NCBI RefSeq assembly: GCF_025993685.1
Contig: NZ_DAJPEN010000001.1
Coordinates: 2,046,001 to 2,110,000 of the forward strand
Length of the DNA stretch: 64,000 nt
From: Bacteroides mediterraneensis
GTDB taxonomy: Bacteria > Bacteroidota > Bacteroidia > Bacteroidales > Bacteroidaceae
Reading direction: 5' to 3'
Shown piece after piece: positions 49,320 to 58,327 of the stretch. The notes below the pieces were generated by a model. It saw only the letters and a list, made by a program, of their open reading frames with translations. It ran no database searches and had not been told where the DNA came from. How positions within the stretch are numbered: the first letter of the stretch is position 1; each line of letters opens with the position of its first letter. Both the position numbers and the translations under genes were made by a program.

Positions 49320-49990
49320 TGACACTGCAAGAAAGGACATACAGCTATATTGACCTCGTCAGACAGAAGACTGACGGGGTTTTGCTGTTTCTGTCCTTGG
49401 GTAAGGATTCTTTGGTCTTACTGGACATGATTTATCCGAAGTTTGAAAGGATAGTCTGCGTGTTCATGTACTTTGTCAAAGGTTTAGAGCACATCGAAAG
49501 ATGGATTGGATGGGTAAAAGCCAAATATCCGAGGATAGAGTTTGTTCAGGTGCCTCACTGGAACCTTACCTACATTCTTCGTGGTGGTTTGTATTGCGTG
49601 CCAAACCCGAAAGTGAAACTTTTAAAACTGGCAGATGTGGTGAAGGCCATGCAGCTAAGATACGGACTTTACTATACGTTCTTGGGCATGAAGAAGGCCG
49701 ACGGCATGAACCGCCGTCTTATGCTGAAAGGCTATGAATCCAACGGATACGAGAACAACGGTATGTGCTACCCTTTAGCAGACTGGACGCAGAAAGACAT
49801 CCTGTCATACATGAAGCAGAACGGGCTGCCGGAGCCTGTCAGGTATTCGCTGAAGGCCAGTTCTGGTGTTGGATTCAATCTGGATTGCATGTTATGGCTA
49901 GAAAAGAACTACACGCAGGATTTACAGAGAATTTACAAGGTGTTCCCAATGGCTGAGAGAATACTTTGGGAACATAAACGAAAGCAATAG
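49319..49990 (+). CDS. PAPS reductase-like PP-loop protein
   Basis: 223 aa. The PP-loop is LLFLSLGKDSLVLLDMIY. The remaining fold matches the phosphoadenosine phosphosulfate reductase family (FLGMKKADGMNRRLMLKGYE, YPLADWTQKDILSYMKQNGL). It lacks the C-terminal cysteine motif of assimilatory reductases, so it more likely adenylates or thiolates a substrate, as IbrA/DndC-type proteins do (inference). It lies 2 bp before the ParB-like gene. Confidence 0.8.
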   Translation: MTLQERTYSYIDLVRQKTDGVLLFLSLGKDSLVLLDMIYPKFERIVCVFMYFVKGLEHIERWIGWVKAKYPRIEFVQVPHWNLTYILRGGLYCVPNPKVKLLKLADVVKAMQLRYGLYYTFLGMKKADGMNRRLMLKGYESNGYENNGMCYPLADWTQKDILSYMKQNGLPEPVRYSLKASSGVGFNLDCMLWLEKNYTQDLQRIYKVFPMAERILWEHKRKQ

Positions 49991-49992
49991 GT

Positions 49993-50733
49993 ATGGAACT
50001 GAACAAGTACATAAAGAGTGAATCGGTGGAACTTAACCGTTCCGCCATTCACTTCGCTGATTATAATCCCCGCAAGCTTTCTGAGGAAGCCAGAAAGACG
50101 TTGAAGCGGGGTATCAAGAAGTTCGGACTTGTCGGCGGAATAGTAGTCAACAAGCGGACCGGACTTACTGTCGTGTCCGGCCACCAGCGCCTTAGCGTGA
50201 TGGACGAGCTTCAGAAGTATCCTGAGAACGATTATAGACTCCGTGTAGATGTGATTGATGTAGACGAAAAGCAGGAGAAAGAGTTGAATATCCTGATGAA
50301 CAATCCAAACGCACAGGGTTCATGGGACTATGACGCTTTGGCCCGATTAGTTCCGGACATTGATTATCAGGATGCGGGACTAACGGCTGCCGACCTGAAT
50401 ATTATTGGCTGTGATTTCCTCCTACAGACAGAAGAAGAAAGTTCCATCGCGGAAGCTTTGGAGGATATGATGGCACCGGTAACTGAACAGAAAGAAGCCG
50501 AGAAAGCCGCCAGGCAGATGGAAAGAGCCGAGAAGGTGGCCCACATGAAGGAAGTCAAGCAGCAGGTAAAGGATGCCGTTCAGAAGCAGGCACAGGACAT
50601 GGATGCTTACTTGATGCTTTCTTTCGATACGTTTGAGGCCAAAGCGGCCTTCTGCGAGAGATTTGGTTACGACCCCTACTCCAAGTTTATCAAGGGAGAG
50701 GTATTCGATGAGCAGATAGAAAGAATTGAATGA
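49993..50733 (+). CDS. ParB-like nuclease domain protein (IbrB-like)
   Basis: 246 aa. The ParB/Srx core is IHFADYNPRKLSEEARKTLK, FGLVGGIVVNKRTG and VVSGHQRLSVMDEL. The C-terminal part has a Lys/Glu/Gln-rich coiled coil at about 165-200. It is paired with the PAPS-reductase-like gene, as in IbrA/IbrB pairs, and stands just before the terminase genes. Confidence 0.82.
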   Translation: MELNKYIKSESVELNRSAIHFADYNPRKLSEEARKTLKRGIKKFGLVGGIVVNKRTGLTVVSGHQRLSVMDELQKYPENDYRLRVDVIDVDEKQEKELNILMNNPNAQGSWDYDALARLVPDIDYQDAGLTAADLNIIGCDFLLQTEEESSIAEALEDMMAPVTEQKEAEKAARQMERAEKVAHMKEVKQQVKDAVQKQAQDMDAYLMLSFDTFEAKAAFCERFGYDPYSKFIKGEVFDEQIERIE

Positions 50734-50809
50734 GAATCTAAAATATAGGAGGTATGCCGAGTTAGAAGGAAAACATATAGCCAGCTGTATCAACAGTCAA
50801 GACGAATAA
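50726..50809 (+). CDS. Possible very small peptide gene
   Basis: 27 aa, TTG start, LNENLKYRRYAELEGKHIA... Its stop overlaps the next start (TAATG), which suggests coupling. It overlaps the ParB-like stop by 8 bp. Weak. Confidence 0.3.
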   Translation: MNENLKYRRYAELEGKHIASCINSQDE

Positions 50810-50994
50810 TGTACAACGCTGGAAGGCAATACGGGCTTGGTACAGACAGGCAAAGAAGTATAAGAGACAGAACGAGGTCTATAATGGAAAGATATGCAGC
50901 GAGAATAGACAGTTATTTCTCAAAGAGAGGAATTGATATCTATGGCAACAAGCCTGTTTCTCGCCGCATTTATATGGGTAACAATAACGGATGA
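50809..50994 (+). CDS. Small basic hypothetical protein
   Basis: 61 aa (MYNAGRQYGLGTDRQRSIRD...), strongly basic and ending RRIYMGNNNG. It precedes the terminase small subunit by 7 bp. No family is recognised. Confidence 0.5.
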   Translation: MYNAGRQYGLGTDRQRSIRDRTRSIMERYAARIDSYFSKRGIDIYGNKPVSRRIYMGNNNG

Positions 50995-51001
50995 TTTGGT
51001 T

Positions 51002-51511
51002 ATGAAAAGTGAATCTCAAAAAAGCAAACATACAGGACGAAAGCCGAAATTTGACTACAAGAGTGAGGAGTTTCTCTCTCAGGTGGAGATGTATGCCAAG
51101 AAGGGATTCACAGACAGAGAAATCGCTTTTGCTTTAGGGTTATGCCCCCAGACATTCTGCGAGAAGAAGAATGAGCACTCTGAATTATGCGAAGTATTAG
51201 CGCGCGGGCGTGCGACCATCACGGCCGCTGTGCGTGCGAAGTTCCTTGCGATGGCTTTGGGCGGTATCAAGACCAAGAGTACTGTAGTCAGGAAGCTGAA
51301 AGACCAGGACGGGAATCTGACCGGCGAAGAAGAACTTCAGGTAAGTGAAAGCGAACTGGCTCCCAACCTTCAGGCCATGTCCGTCTGGCTGTATCACCAT
51401 GACGAAGAATGGAGGAAGGTTGAACGCCGGCAGGACGAGGAAGCCGATATTCCAAAGGACATTGACCACGGAATTTCTATTGACTCATGGATTAAAGACA
51501 AGCTGAAATGA
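51002..51511 (+). CDS. Phage terminase small subunit
   Basis: 169 aa from ATG 51002; upstream starts would overlap the previous small gene. The N-terminal DNA-binding HTH is EMYAKKGFTDREIAFALGLCPQTFCEKK. The downstream helical part (VLARGRATITAAVRAKFLAMALGG) suits oligomerisation. It recognises phage DNA for packaging. It overlaps the large subunit by 4 bp. Confidence 0.8.
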   Translation: MKSESQKSKHTGRKPKFDYKSEEFLSQVEMYAKKGFTDREIAFALGLCPQTFCEKKNEHSELCEVLARGRATITAAVRAKFLAMALGGIKTKSTVVRKLKDQDGNLTGEEELQVSESELAPNLQAMSVWLYHHDEEWRKVERRQDEEADIPKDIDHGISIDSWIKDKLK

Positions 51512-52776
51512 TTGTTCCCCAGACGATATATCATCCGTTATACACAGACAGGGAGAAGTTCATCATTCTCATCACCGGTGGCCGTGGATCGGGAAAGAGT
51601 TTCAACGCTTCCACCTTCATCGAACGACTGACCTTTGAGCAGACTCCGGTGGAGAAGATTGTCCACCAGATTCTATACACCCGTTACACGATGGTATCTG
51701 CCGGCATGTCTATTATTCCGGAAATGATGGAAAAGATAGAACTGGACGGAACCACGAAGTATTTCAAGACCACCAAGACGGATATCGTAAACCGGATGAC
51801 CGGCAGCCGTATCATGTTCCGGGGTATAAAGACTTCTTCCGGGAATCAGACGGCCAAGCTGAAATCCATTCAGGGTATCACCACCTTTGTTTGTGATGAG
51901 GCGGAGGAATGGACCAGTGAGGAAGAGTTCGACAAGATTATGCTCTCCATCCGTAAAAAGGGAATCCAGAACCGGATTATCATTATCATGAATCCCTGTG
52001 ACTCCAATCATTTCATCTATAAGAAATACATCGAAAATACCCATCGGCTGGTGGAGATTGACGGTGTCCAGGTTCAAATATCAACTCATCCGAATGTTCT
52101 CCACATTCATACGACTTACTTCGATAATATTGAGAATCTTTCTCCTGAGTTCCTGAGAGAAGTCAAGGAAATGAAGGAGAAGAATCCGGAGAAGTACGCC
52201 CATGTGGTTATCGGCCGATGGGCAGACGTGGCCGAAGGTGCTGTGTTCAAGAAATGGGGTATCGTGGATGAGTTCCCCATGTGGTGCAAGAAGGTGGCTA
52301 TCGGGCTGGATTTTGGTTATACCAATGACCCCACAGCGGCTATCCGATGTGGAATCATAGACAATGCACTGTATCTGGATGAATTGGATTATAGAACCGG
52401 ACTGCTTTCGGGAGACATCATAAAGACTTTGCGACCTTGGAATCTCAGAGTGATTGCCGACAGTGCAGACCCACGACTCATTCAGGAAATCCACAATGGA
52501 GGTATCAAGATTTATCCAGTAGAGAAAGGACAAGGTTCTGTCAATGCAGGTCTTGACAAGATGCAAGGGATGGAAATCTTTATCACCAGACGCTCCTACA
52601 ACCTGCAGAGGGAGTACAGAAATTATGTCTGGGCAAAGGATAAGGACGGAAACTACATCAACGAGCCGGAAGATCATGATAACCACGGTATTGACGCTGC
52701 ACGCTATTATGTGCTGGGAGAACTTCTGGGAAGGATTATGAAACCGAAAGATGTTTCAGGAATATTTGGACATTAA
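51508..52776 (+). CDS. Phage terminase large subunit
   Basis: 422 aa. Walker A is ITGGRGSGKSFNASTF, Walker B with catalytic Glu is TTFVCDEAEEW, the coupling motif is IIIMNPCDSNH. The RNase H-like nuclease domain begins at IGLDFGYTNDPTA (Asp), with IADSADPRLI (Asp) and DNHGIDAARYYV (Asp). It packages DNA into the prohead through the portal. Confidence 0.95.
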   Translation: MIVPQTIYHPLYTDREKFIILITGGRGSGKSFNASTFIERLTFEQTPVEKIVHQILYTRYTMVSAGMSIIPEMMEKIELDGTTKYFKTTKTDIVNRMTGSRIMFRGIKTSSGNQTAKLKSIQGITTFVCDEAEEWTSEEEFDKIMLSIRKKGIQNRIIIIMNPCDSNHFIYKKYIENTHRLVEIDGVQVQISTHPNVLHIHTTYFDNIENLSPEFLREVKEMKEKNPEKYAHVVIGRWADVAEGAVFKKWGIVDEFPMWCKKVAIGLDFGYTNDPTAAIRCGIIDNALYLDELDYRTGLLSGDIIKTLRPWNLRVIADSADPRLIQEIHNGGIKIYPVEKGQGSVNAGLDKMQGMEIFITRRSYNLQREYRNYVWAKDKDGNYINEPEDHDNHGIDAARYYVLGELLGRIMKPKDVSGIFGH

Positions 52777-52786
52777 ACTTTGAAAT

Positions 52787-54298
52787 ATGACTTTAGAAGA
52801 AATTTTAGCTATGCCGGAAGTAGAGAGAAAAATCTACTATCTGAAGAAGGGACGAAAGACCGAGCAACCAAACGCTCACGCTCTTTACAACGACTGGAAT
52901 CCGAACAAGCACGAGATAGTGATAGATGAAGAGAAATACCCTAAAATCAAAATCACTACCCAGCCTGAAAAACGGATTACAGACCCGACAAACGGGAAAG
53001 AATATATCGAGCCGGCGGTAAAGAAGGAAGTTGACCCGAACCGGATTGCACTTCCTATCGAGCAGGACATCGTGAACATTCAGACGGCCTTCACCGTGGG
53101 GACGGAACCGGTTCTTGATTGCCAGCCGGACCAGTCGGAGGAAAGCCTTCTTTCTGCCTTGAAGCAGGTATTCAAGAAGAACAAATTGAAATACCAGAAC
53201 AAGAAGGTCGTCCGGGCATGGCTGGCCGAGCAGGAAGTGGCCGAATACTGGTATGTGGTTAGGGATGATGGTTTCTGGGCCAAGCTCAAGCGCAAGATTT
53301 CAGGAATCTTCGGCAAGTCAAAGCCTGAATACCGTCTGAAGAGTGCCATCTGGTCCCCGTTCCGTGGCGACAAGCTCTACCCTTTCTTCAATGACCAGGG
53401 GGATTTGGTGGCCCTGTCCCGTGAATACAAGAAGAAAGACCTGAATGACGTGGAGATAACCTGTTTCATGACCATTACCAAGGATATGGTTTACCAGTGG
53501 GAGCTGACGAGCAGCTGGTCAGACAAAGGTTCATTTGCTCATGGGTTCAAGAAGATGCCTGTGATTTATATGTACCGTCCGGAAGCATACTGTGAAAAGA
53601 TAAAGAGTCTCCGTGTAAGACTGGAGAAACTCCTGTCAAGTTATGCGGACTGTATCGACTACCACTTCTTCCCTATCCTCATGCTTTTTGGTAACGTGGA
53701 GAATTTCTCCGGTGAGTTCAAGAACCGTGTGGTCGAGCTGACCGGGCAGGGAGCAAATGCCCAGTACCTTACTTGGTCTCAGGTGCCAGATACCGTCAAG
53801 TTCGAGGTGGAAACCTTGCTGAGCCAGATATACGGACTGACCAATACACCCAGAATCTCTTTTGACTCCCTGAAAGGTACAGGAAACGCCGTATCCGGTG
53901 TGAGTTTTGACTATGTGTTTATGTCTACCCACCTGAATGTAGAAAACCTAAATGAAACAGTCGGCGAGTTCATGCAACGGCGTGTGAATTTTCTTGTTTC
54001 CGCATTGGGTTCCGTGAATTCAACACTCGAAGCGGCCTCTGAGACCATCGACGTGGATGTGCAGATGCAGCCATATAAGCTGGAGAACCTCAAAGACAAG
54101 ATAGACACCGCCATCAAGGCCAAGGACGGAGAAATTTGGTCACAGAAACGAGCCATCACCTTTGTAGGAAACGTTGATGCTGTTATGGACGAGATTGAAG
54201 CCATCAAGGAAGAACAGGCAGAGAAGCAGAAGAACGACATTGAGAAACAGAGACAGCTTTCCTCTCTCAAAAGTTCCAGTAACAAATCTGAAGAATAG
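52787..54298 (+). CDS. Phage portal protein (SPP1 gp6-like)
   Basis: 503 aa, usual length. It shows YYLKKGRKTEQPNAHALYND, the early membrane-side region ALPIEQDIVNIQTAFTVGTE, and a helical crown with a Lys/Glu-rich C-terminus. It starts 10 bp after the large terminase and matches the gp6-like portal family in order and layout. Confidence 0.88.
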   Translation: MTLEEILAMPEVERKIYYLKKGRKTEQPNAHALYNDWNPNKHEIVIDEEKYPKIKITTQPEKRITDPTNGKEYIEPAVKKEVDPNRIALPIEQDIVNIQTAFTVGTEPVLDCQPDQSEESLLSALKQVFKKNKLKYQNKKVVRAWLAEQEVAEYWYVVRDDGFWAKLKRKISGIFGKSKPEYRLKSAIWSPFRGDKLYPFFNDQGDLVALSREYKKKDLNDVEITCFMTITKDMVYQWELTSSWSDKGSFAHGFKKMPVIYMYRPEAYCEKIKSLRVRLEKLLSSYADCIDYHFFPILMLFGNVENFSGEFKNRVVELTGQGANAQYLTWSQVPDTVKFEVETLLSQIYGLTNTPRISFDSLKGTGNAVSGVSFDYVFMSTHLNVENLNETVGEFMQRRVNFLVSALGSVNSTLEAASETIDVDVQMQPYKLENLKDKIDTAIKAKDGEIWSQKRAITFVGNVDAVMDEIEAIKEEQAEKQKNDIEKQRQLSSLKSSSNKSEE

Positions 54299-54370
54299 GA
54301 TAATTCAGTCAGAAAAATTACGGGCAATATACAAAACAGACGAATGAAAATCTAAAATATTGACTAATTG

Positions 54371-54402
54371 AATAGCGGTATCTTTCGAGGTATCGCTATT
54401 TT
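54371..54402 (+). terminator. Terminator after the portal gene
   Basis: AATAGCGGTATC (54371-54382) / GGTATCGCTATT (54389-54400), a 12-bp stem with two G-U pairs and a 6-nt loop, followed by TTCTG. It would separate HicAB from the packaging transcript. Confidence 0.6.
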
Positions 54403-54432
54403 CTGTTATAGTAAAAACATGAATAGATTTTC

Positions 54433-54463
54433 TTTGCCATTATTCGTTATTTTACTATATTTG
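54433..54463 (+). promoter_or_regulatory. Promoter of hicAB
   Basis: TTTG (54433-54436), 19-bp spacer, TATATTTG (54456-54463), 24 bp before the hicA ATG. A near-ideal Bacteroidales promoter. Confidence 0.7.
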
Positions 54464-54487
54464 CAAAGTAATAAAGTCAGAAACGCT

Positions 54488-54676
54488 ATGAGTTACAAAT
54501 CAGTTAAAGAGGTTGTAACTATGTTGCTTGACAACGGCTTCATTCTAAAGAGCCAGAAGGGCAGCCACATGAAGTTTGAGAAAGATGGAATAACGGTAGT
54601 CGTTCCGAATCATGGAAAGAAAGGCGTTGAGAAAGGCACTTATTACAGCATTATGAGGCAAGCGGGGCTAAAATAG
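54488..54676 (+). CDS. hicA: HicA family toxin
   Basis: 62 aa from ATG 54488; the frame is open upstream over the promoter. The dsRBD-like fold shows KEVVTMLLDNGFILKSQKGS, HMKFEKDGITVVVPNH and KGTYYSIMRQAGLK. His in GSHMKF is the catalytic residue of HicA mRNA interferases. It is followed by the HicB antitoxin. Confidence 0.9.
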   Translation: MSYKSVKEVVTMLLDNGFILKSQKGSHMKFEKDGITVVVPNHGKKGVEKGTYYSIMRQAGLK

Positions 54677-54703
54677 CCCCGGCCTCTTTTCTTAAATTAT
54701 AAA

Positions 54704-55108
54704 ATGGAGGTCAATATGAGAACTGTAGAAGTGATTGTCGAACATGCTGGGAATAATCTCAGTGCTTACATTGAAGGTGCTCCGGTTATTACTGTCGGTA
54801 ATAACATAAGAGAAATTGAGGAGAACATGAAGGAAGCCATAGGCTTGTATCTGGAGGACAACCTGAACCCTTGTGAGGTTCTCAAAGGAGAGTTCACCTT
54901 GAAGTTCAAAATAGACGCGGCCACCTTCATCAATTATTACAGCAGTATCTTTACCAAAGCGGCATTGAGCCGGATAACCGGAATCAATGAGCGCCAGTTG
55001 TGGCATTATGCGGCTGGAGTACATAAACCCCGTAAACAGCAGTTGGAGAAGATTCAGAAAGGCATTAATGAACTGACAGAGGAGCTGGCAGCTATAAATT
55101 TGTTGTGA
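54704..55108 (+). CDS. hicB: HicB family antitoxin
   Basis: 134 aa (second ATG at 54716). The N-terminal HicB fold (VEVIVEHAGNNLSAYIEGAP, IREIEENMKEAIGLYLEDN) blocks HicA. The C-terminal HTH (KAALSRITGINERQLWHYAA) binds the operator to autoregulate the pair. Confidence 0.88.
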   Translation: MEVNMRTVEVIVEHAGNNLSAYIEGAPVITVGNNIREIEENMKEAIGLYLEDNLNPCEVLKGEFTLKFKIDAATFINYYSSIFTKAALSRITGINERQLWHYAAGVHKPRKQQLEKIQKGINELTEELAAINLL

Positions 55109-55515
55109 TTATGATAAATACAAAAGAGCTTCGTTTAGGAAATTGGGTTTATAAAGTAGATTCAAATGGTAATAAAACTCAAAAAAAAGTTTTTTCGATT
55201 CAGGAAAATTATGTATCGCTGGAAAAACAAAGAGGAAATCCTTGTTACAAAACATTAGTAGAACCTATACAATTAACAGAAGATATTCTTGTTAACTCTG
55301 GTTTTGAATATGTAAAAAATCGGTATTATGCATTGGATTTAAAAAACAATTTAGCTATAGGCTTTATAGATGGTAGAGTGTTAATGTTTTTAATTGATGG
55401 GGAAGGTGATTTAGGTTTTAAAGTGATGCGTTCTACTCGTATAATTTCATATGTTCATGAACTCCAAAATCTTTATTACGATTTAACAGGAAATGAATTA
55501 AATATTATATTATAA
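55105..55515 (+). CDS. Conserved hypothetical protein of Bacteroides phages
   Basis: 136 aa (TKELRLGNWVYKVDSNGNKT, QENYVSLEKQ, PIQLTEDILVNSGFEYVKNR). This LGNWV-type protein is frequent in Bacteroides prophages; function unknown. The gene is markedly more A+T-rich than its neighbours, overlaps hicB by 4 bp and ends at a terminator, so it travels with HicAB. Confidence 0.65.
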   Translation: MIMINTKELRLGNWVYKVDSNGNKTQKKVFSIQENYVSLEKQRGNPCYKTLVEPIQLTEDILVNSGFEYVKNRYYALDLKNNLAIGFIDGRVLMFLIDGEGDLGFKVMRSTRIISYVHELQNLYYDLTGNELNIIL

Positions 55516-55522
55516 ATAAATC

Positions 55523-55557
55523 AGCGTGATTACTCTGGTAGTCACGCTTTCTTTTTG
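55523..55557 (+). terminator. Terminator of the HicAB cassette
   Basis: AGCGTGA...TCACGCT stem (55523-55529 / 55542-55548) followed by TTCTTTTT. Confidence 0.75.
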
Positions 55558-55636
55558 CCTAAAAACGAACATTCTCTTAATTGTTTCGTATCGTTACCCT
55601 TAAAATTTCCCCTTCCCTTTCTCTATAAGTAAATTT

Positions 55637-55669
55637 ACCGTATGAAATTATTAATCAAACTCATACGGT
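55637..55669 (+). promoter_or_regulatory. Hairpin abutting the scaffold start codon
   Basis: ACCGTATGA (55637-55645) and TCATACGGT (55661-55669) form a perfect 9-bp stem with a 15-nt loop, ending on the base before ATG 55670. It would mask translation start if formed. Confidence 0.6.
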
Positions 55670-56326
55670 ATGACAATTTTTGAACAAATCTTGGCAGGAC
55701 TGCAACAGAAATTCGCTGGGGTGGACACTGCCACTCTTACCCGTATCGCCACCAAAAAGGCAGAGGGTGTAACGGACGAAACGAAGGTGACCTCCATCGT
55801 TGAGGGTATCTCTTTTCAGGACGTGATGCAAAACTATGGTGATTTCCGTGCAGGACAGGCACAGACATCCGCTGTTTCAAACTACGAGAAGAAGCATGGA
55901 CTGAAAGACGGGAGACCAATCGAGAATCCGAAACCAGAACCACCGAAACCAAACGACCCTCCTAAGCCGCAGGAAACGGACATCGCAAAGATGATTGCCG
56001 ATGGCATTGCCGCTGGAATCAAGCCGTTTGCCGAAAAACTGGCCAAAATGGAGGAAAATGAAGCGCAGGCGCAGCGCAATTCTCAGATTTCAGCAGTGGC
56101 GAAGAAGTACGGTATTCCAGAATTTATGCTGAAAGACCGCAACATTCCTGAGAACACGGACTTGGATACCTATTTCAAGGACATGAAGCAGGATATGTCT
56201 AACAATGGTTTTCAGTTTTCCAAAGCTCCTGAGACTGCCGAACAGAAGCAGGAGAAAGAAGCGAGTGAGTTCGCCAAAATGATTGAGGCGGACACAAAAT
56301 CTATTGTCGAACAACAAAAAAAGTAA
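55670..56326 (+). CDS. Probable capsid scaffolding protein
   Basis: 218 aa, acidic and helical, with a Pro/Lys-rich middle (about 85-105) and a coiled-coil C-terminal half (KPFAEKLAKMEENEAQAQRN, DTDLDTYF-type segment, EKEASEFAKMIEADTKSIVE). Position between portal and capsid genes and composition fit a scaffold. No protease motif is seen. Confidence 0.7.
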   Translation: MTIFEQILAGLQQKFAGVDTATLTRIATKKAEGVTDETKVTSIVEGISFQDVMQNYGDFRAGQAQTSAVSNYEKKHGLKDGRPIENPKPEPPKPNDPPKPQETDIAKMIADGIAAGIKPFAEKLAKMEENEAQAQRNSQISAVAKKYGIPEFMLKDRNIPENTDLDTYFKDMKQDMSNNGFQFSKAPETAEQKQEKEASEFAKMIEADTKSIVEQQKK

Positions 56327-56329
56327 TTT

Positions 56330-57226
56330 ATGTCAGCAGGATTTAAGTACAACATTGAGCCTGAACCATCCATCGAGGAACGATATGACGTTTCTACCGG
56401 TGTAAGACGTAGAGGCCCTTACAAGCTGGATACGGCCAACCTTGTCGCTGGTTCGTTTCTTCCATCCTTTACACCGATTGCCGCCGACTTGGTGAAGAAG
56501 ACCGCTCAGGTGGCTATCCGTGTAGAAGTCTATGAAAAGTTTACCACCGGTTCCAATACCACATTGAAAATCAAGAAAAACTCTTTGGCTTATGTGGGTA
56601 TGCATCTGGGTAATGGTTCTCATGGAGCTACCATCAACAGTATTGACAAATCAAACAAAGCTTTCGATAAGTTGACGTTGGCTGCCGACTTTGGCGAAAC
56701 AGTGGAAGCTGGTACTGTACTCTATGAAGCTACAGTTGTAAGCGGTACTACTCCAAAGGTAGTTGCTAACTCAGCTTTGTACGGAAGAGTACAAGTAGAA
56801 GAAGGCATTGTATTAGTTGCTCTTTTGATGCGCGCATTCGAGATTGAGCCTACTAAGTTGGCTATGCCTTTCTCTGACATTGATAAGGCTAACATGCCGC
56901 ATTTCCAGTTCAACGCTGCAGGCGTGCAATCCCCGGATGGTGTTTCGTATGAACTGCCAGAAGCTTCTGATTCTGTGATGGGAGGTATTCAGTTGGGATT
57001 CTCTCAAAGCGGAAAGAAATATCCAGTAGCATTGGAAGGTGGAAAGGCGTATGTAGAAGTACCTTGGACAGACAATAATACTACCTATCAGGCAGCTAAC
57101 TCAAGTACTTTGGGATTGGTAAAGCAGGGTGCAAAAGTTGATGATGCAGCAGGTGGTGATGAGAAGGATAAAATTAATGCTCTTCTAGCATCATTGAGAG
57201 CTGCAGGTATTATCGCAAGCAAATAA
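56330..57226 (+). CDS. Phage head fibre/decoration protein
   Basis: 298 aa. The N-terminal half is beta-rich. The C-terminal part carries the head-fibre-type repeat SVMGGIQLGFSQSGKKYPVA, then KAYVEVPWTDNNTTYQAANS and TLGLVKQGAKVDDAAGGD. It lies 3 bp after the scaffold and before the capsid gene. It probably decorates the capsid surface. Confidence 0.75.
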   Translation: MSAGFKYNIEPEPSIEERYDVSTGVRRRGPYKLDTANLVAGSFLPSFTPIAADLVKKTAQVAIRVEVYEKFTTGSNTTLKIKKNSLAYVGMHLGNGSHGATINSIDKSNKAFDKLTLAADFGETVEAGTVLYEATVVSGTTPKVVANSALYGRVQVEEGIVLVALLMRAFEIEPTKLAMPFSDIDKANMPHFQFNAAGVQSPDGVSYELPEASDSVMGGIQLGFSQSGKKYPVALEGGKAYVEVPWTDNNTTYQAANSSTLGLVKQGAKVDDAAGGDEKDKINALLASLRAAGIIASK

Positions 57227-57244
57227 AGAAAGGAGGACTAATAT

Positions 57245-58327
57245 ATGATGCTAACTATTCATACTCTGTTTAACGACCCCAACATCGTTAACGCCGTCAT
57301 CCAGCGCGTCCTTCAGACCCGTAAGGATACAATCTACTGGCAGCAGTACCTCGATTTCCGAAGAACGACTACCCGTGTGTTCAAGGACTACATAGGTCAG
57401 GTTACTGGCGTGATGGCCGGTTCCATCAACTCACGCTACGGAGAGAAGCCTATCCGTGAACGCCGAAACATCGGTTCAGGTTATGGGGAAATCGCTTATC
57501 TTGGTGATGCTTACCAGATTTCCATTGACCGTTTGTCTGATTTGCAGGACTTGATTGACAAGTACAATGCAGCTAAACCTGCCGACCAGGTAGCAGCCAT
57601 GCAGGAAATCGTGAACTTCATTTACGACGATTACCGTCAGGTGCTTTTGGCAGCTCATAAACGTATGGATATTATCGTAGGTTCACTCTTGATGACAGGA
57701 GCAGCAACAGTCAAGAACAAGGACGACAATGCCGGAGGTGTTGACCTTCTCAACATTGAATTGCCGTTCAAGTTTATTAAGCCAGAAGCTGGTGCGAAGA
57801 CGAACTTCATTACCTATTTGCAGCAGCAGATTAATGCACTTAAAGCGGACTACGGTAATTTCCAGAAGATGATTATGTCACGTGGAACTTTCGTGAAGAA
57901 TATTATCGGCTCAGCTGAATTTGGCGATAAGTTCAAGATGCAGCTTACCAGTAACGAAATGTATATGTCAACTGGATTGATTACCTCTCAACTGGCTTCC
58001 TCAGTCTTTACCGGCATCGGACTTCCGGCCATTGAGATTAAGGAAGATTACGTGAAAGACCAGACCGGAAAGAACGTGCAGATTTACTCAGACGACCGTA
58101 TCACCTTGCTTCCGCAGGATAAGGTTGGTTACATGCGCTTCCACACTCCGTATGAAGCCGTGGATGGCGTACCGGGACGTAATTACAACAAGGCAGATGG
58201 TGATATGCTTATCTCCGGTTACAAGGACAAGAACGGACGTTATCTGGAATACACGGCTGAGTGGATTCCGCAGATTACAAATCCGAACCTGATTGTGAAC
58301 TTCGATTTGACAACCATGAACGCATGA
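57245..58327 (+). CDS. Phage major capsid protein
   Basis: 360 aa (an ATG at 57248 is an alternative). TIYWQQYLDFRRTTTRVFKD, the long helix with SDLQDLIDKYNAAKPADQVA and the C-terminal YTAEWIPQITNPNLIVNFD fit an HK97-fold shell protein of the major capsid protein E type. It is the expected product at this position. Confidence 0.88.
   Translation: MMLTIHTLFNDPNIVNAVIQRVLQTRKDTIYWQQYLDFRRTTTRVFKDYIGQVTGVMAGSINSRYGEKPIRERRNIGSGYGEIAYLGDAYQISIDRLSDLQDLIDKYNAAKPADQVAAMQEIVNFIYDDYRQVLLAAHKRMDIIVGSLLMTGAATVKNKDDNAGGVDLLNIELPFKFIKPEAGAKTNFITYLQQQINALKADYGNFQKMIMSRGTFVKNIIGSAEFGDKFKMQLTSNEMYMSTGLITSQLASSVFTGIGLPAIEIKEDYVKDQTGKNVQIYSDDRITLLPQDKVGYMRFHTPYEAVDGVPGRNYNKADGDMLISGYKDKNGRYLEYTAEWIPQITNPNLIVNFDLTTMNA

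Noticed and set aside
50933..51001. Longer terminase small subunit starting at 50933
   Set aside because: The extra 23 residues are hydrophobic and overlap the small basic gene at 50809-50994; ATG 51002 is better placed.
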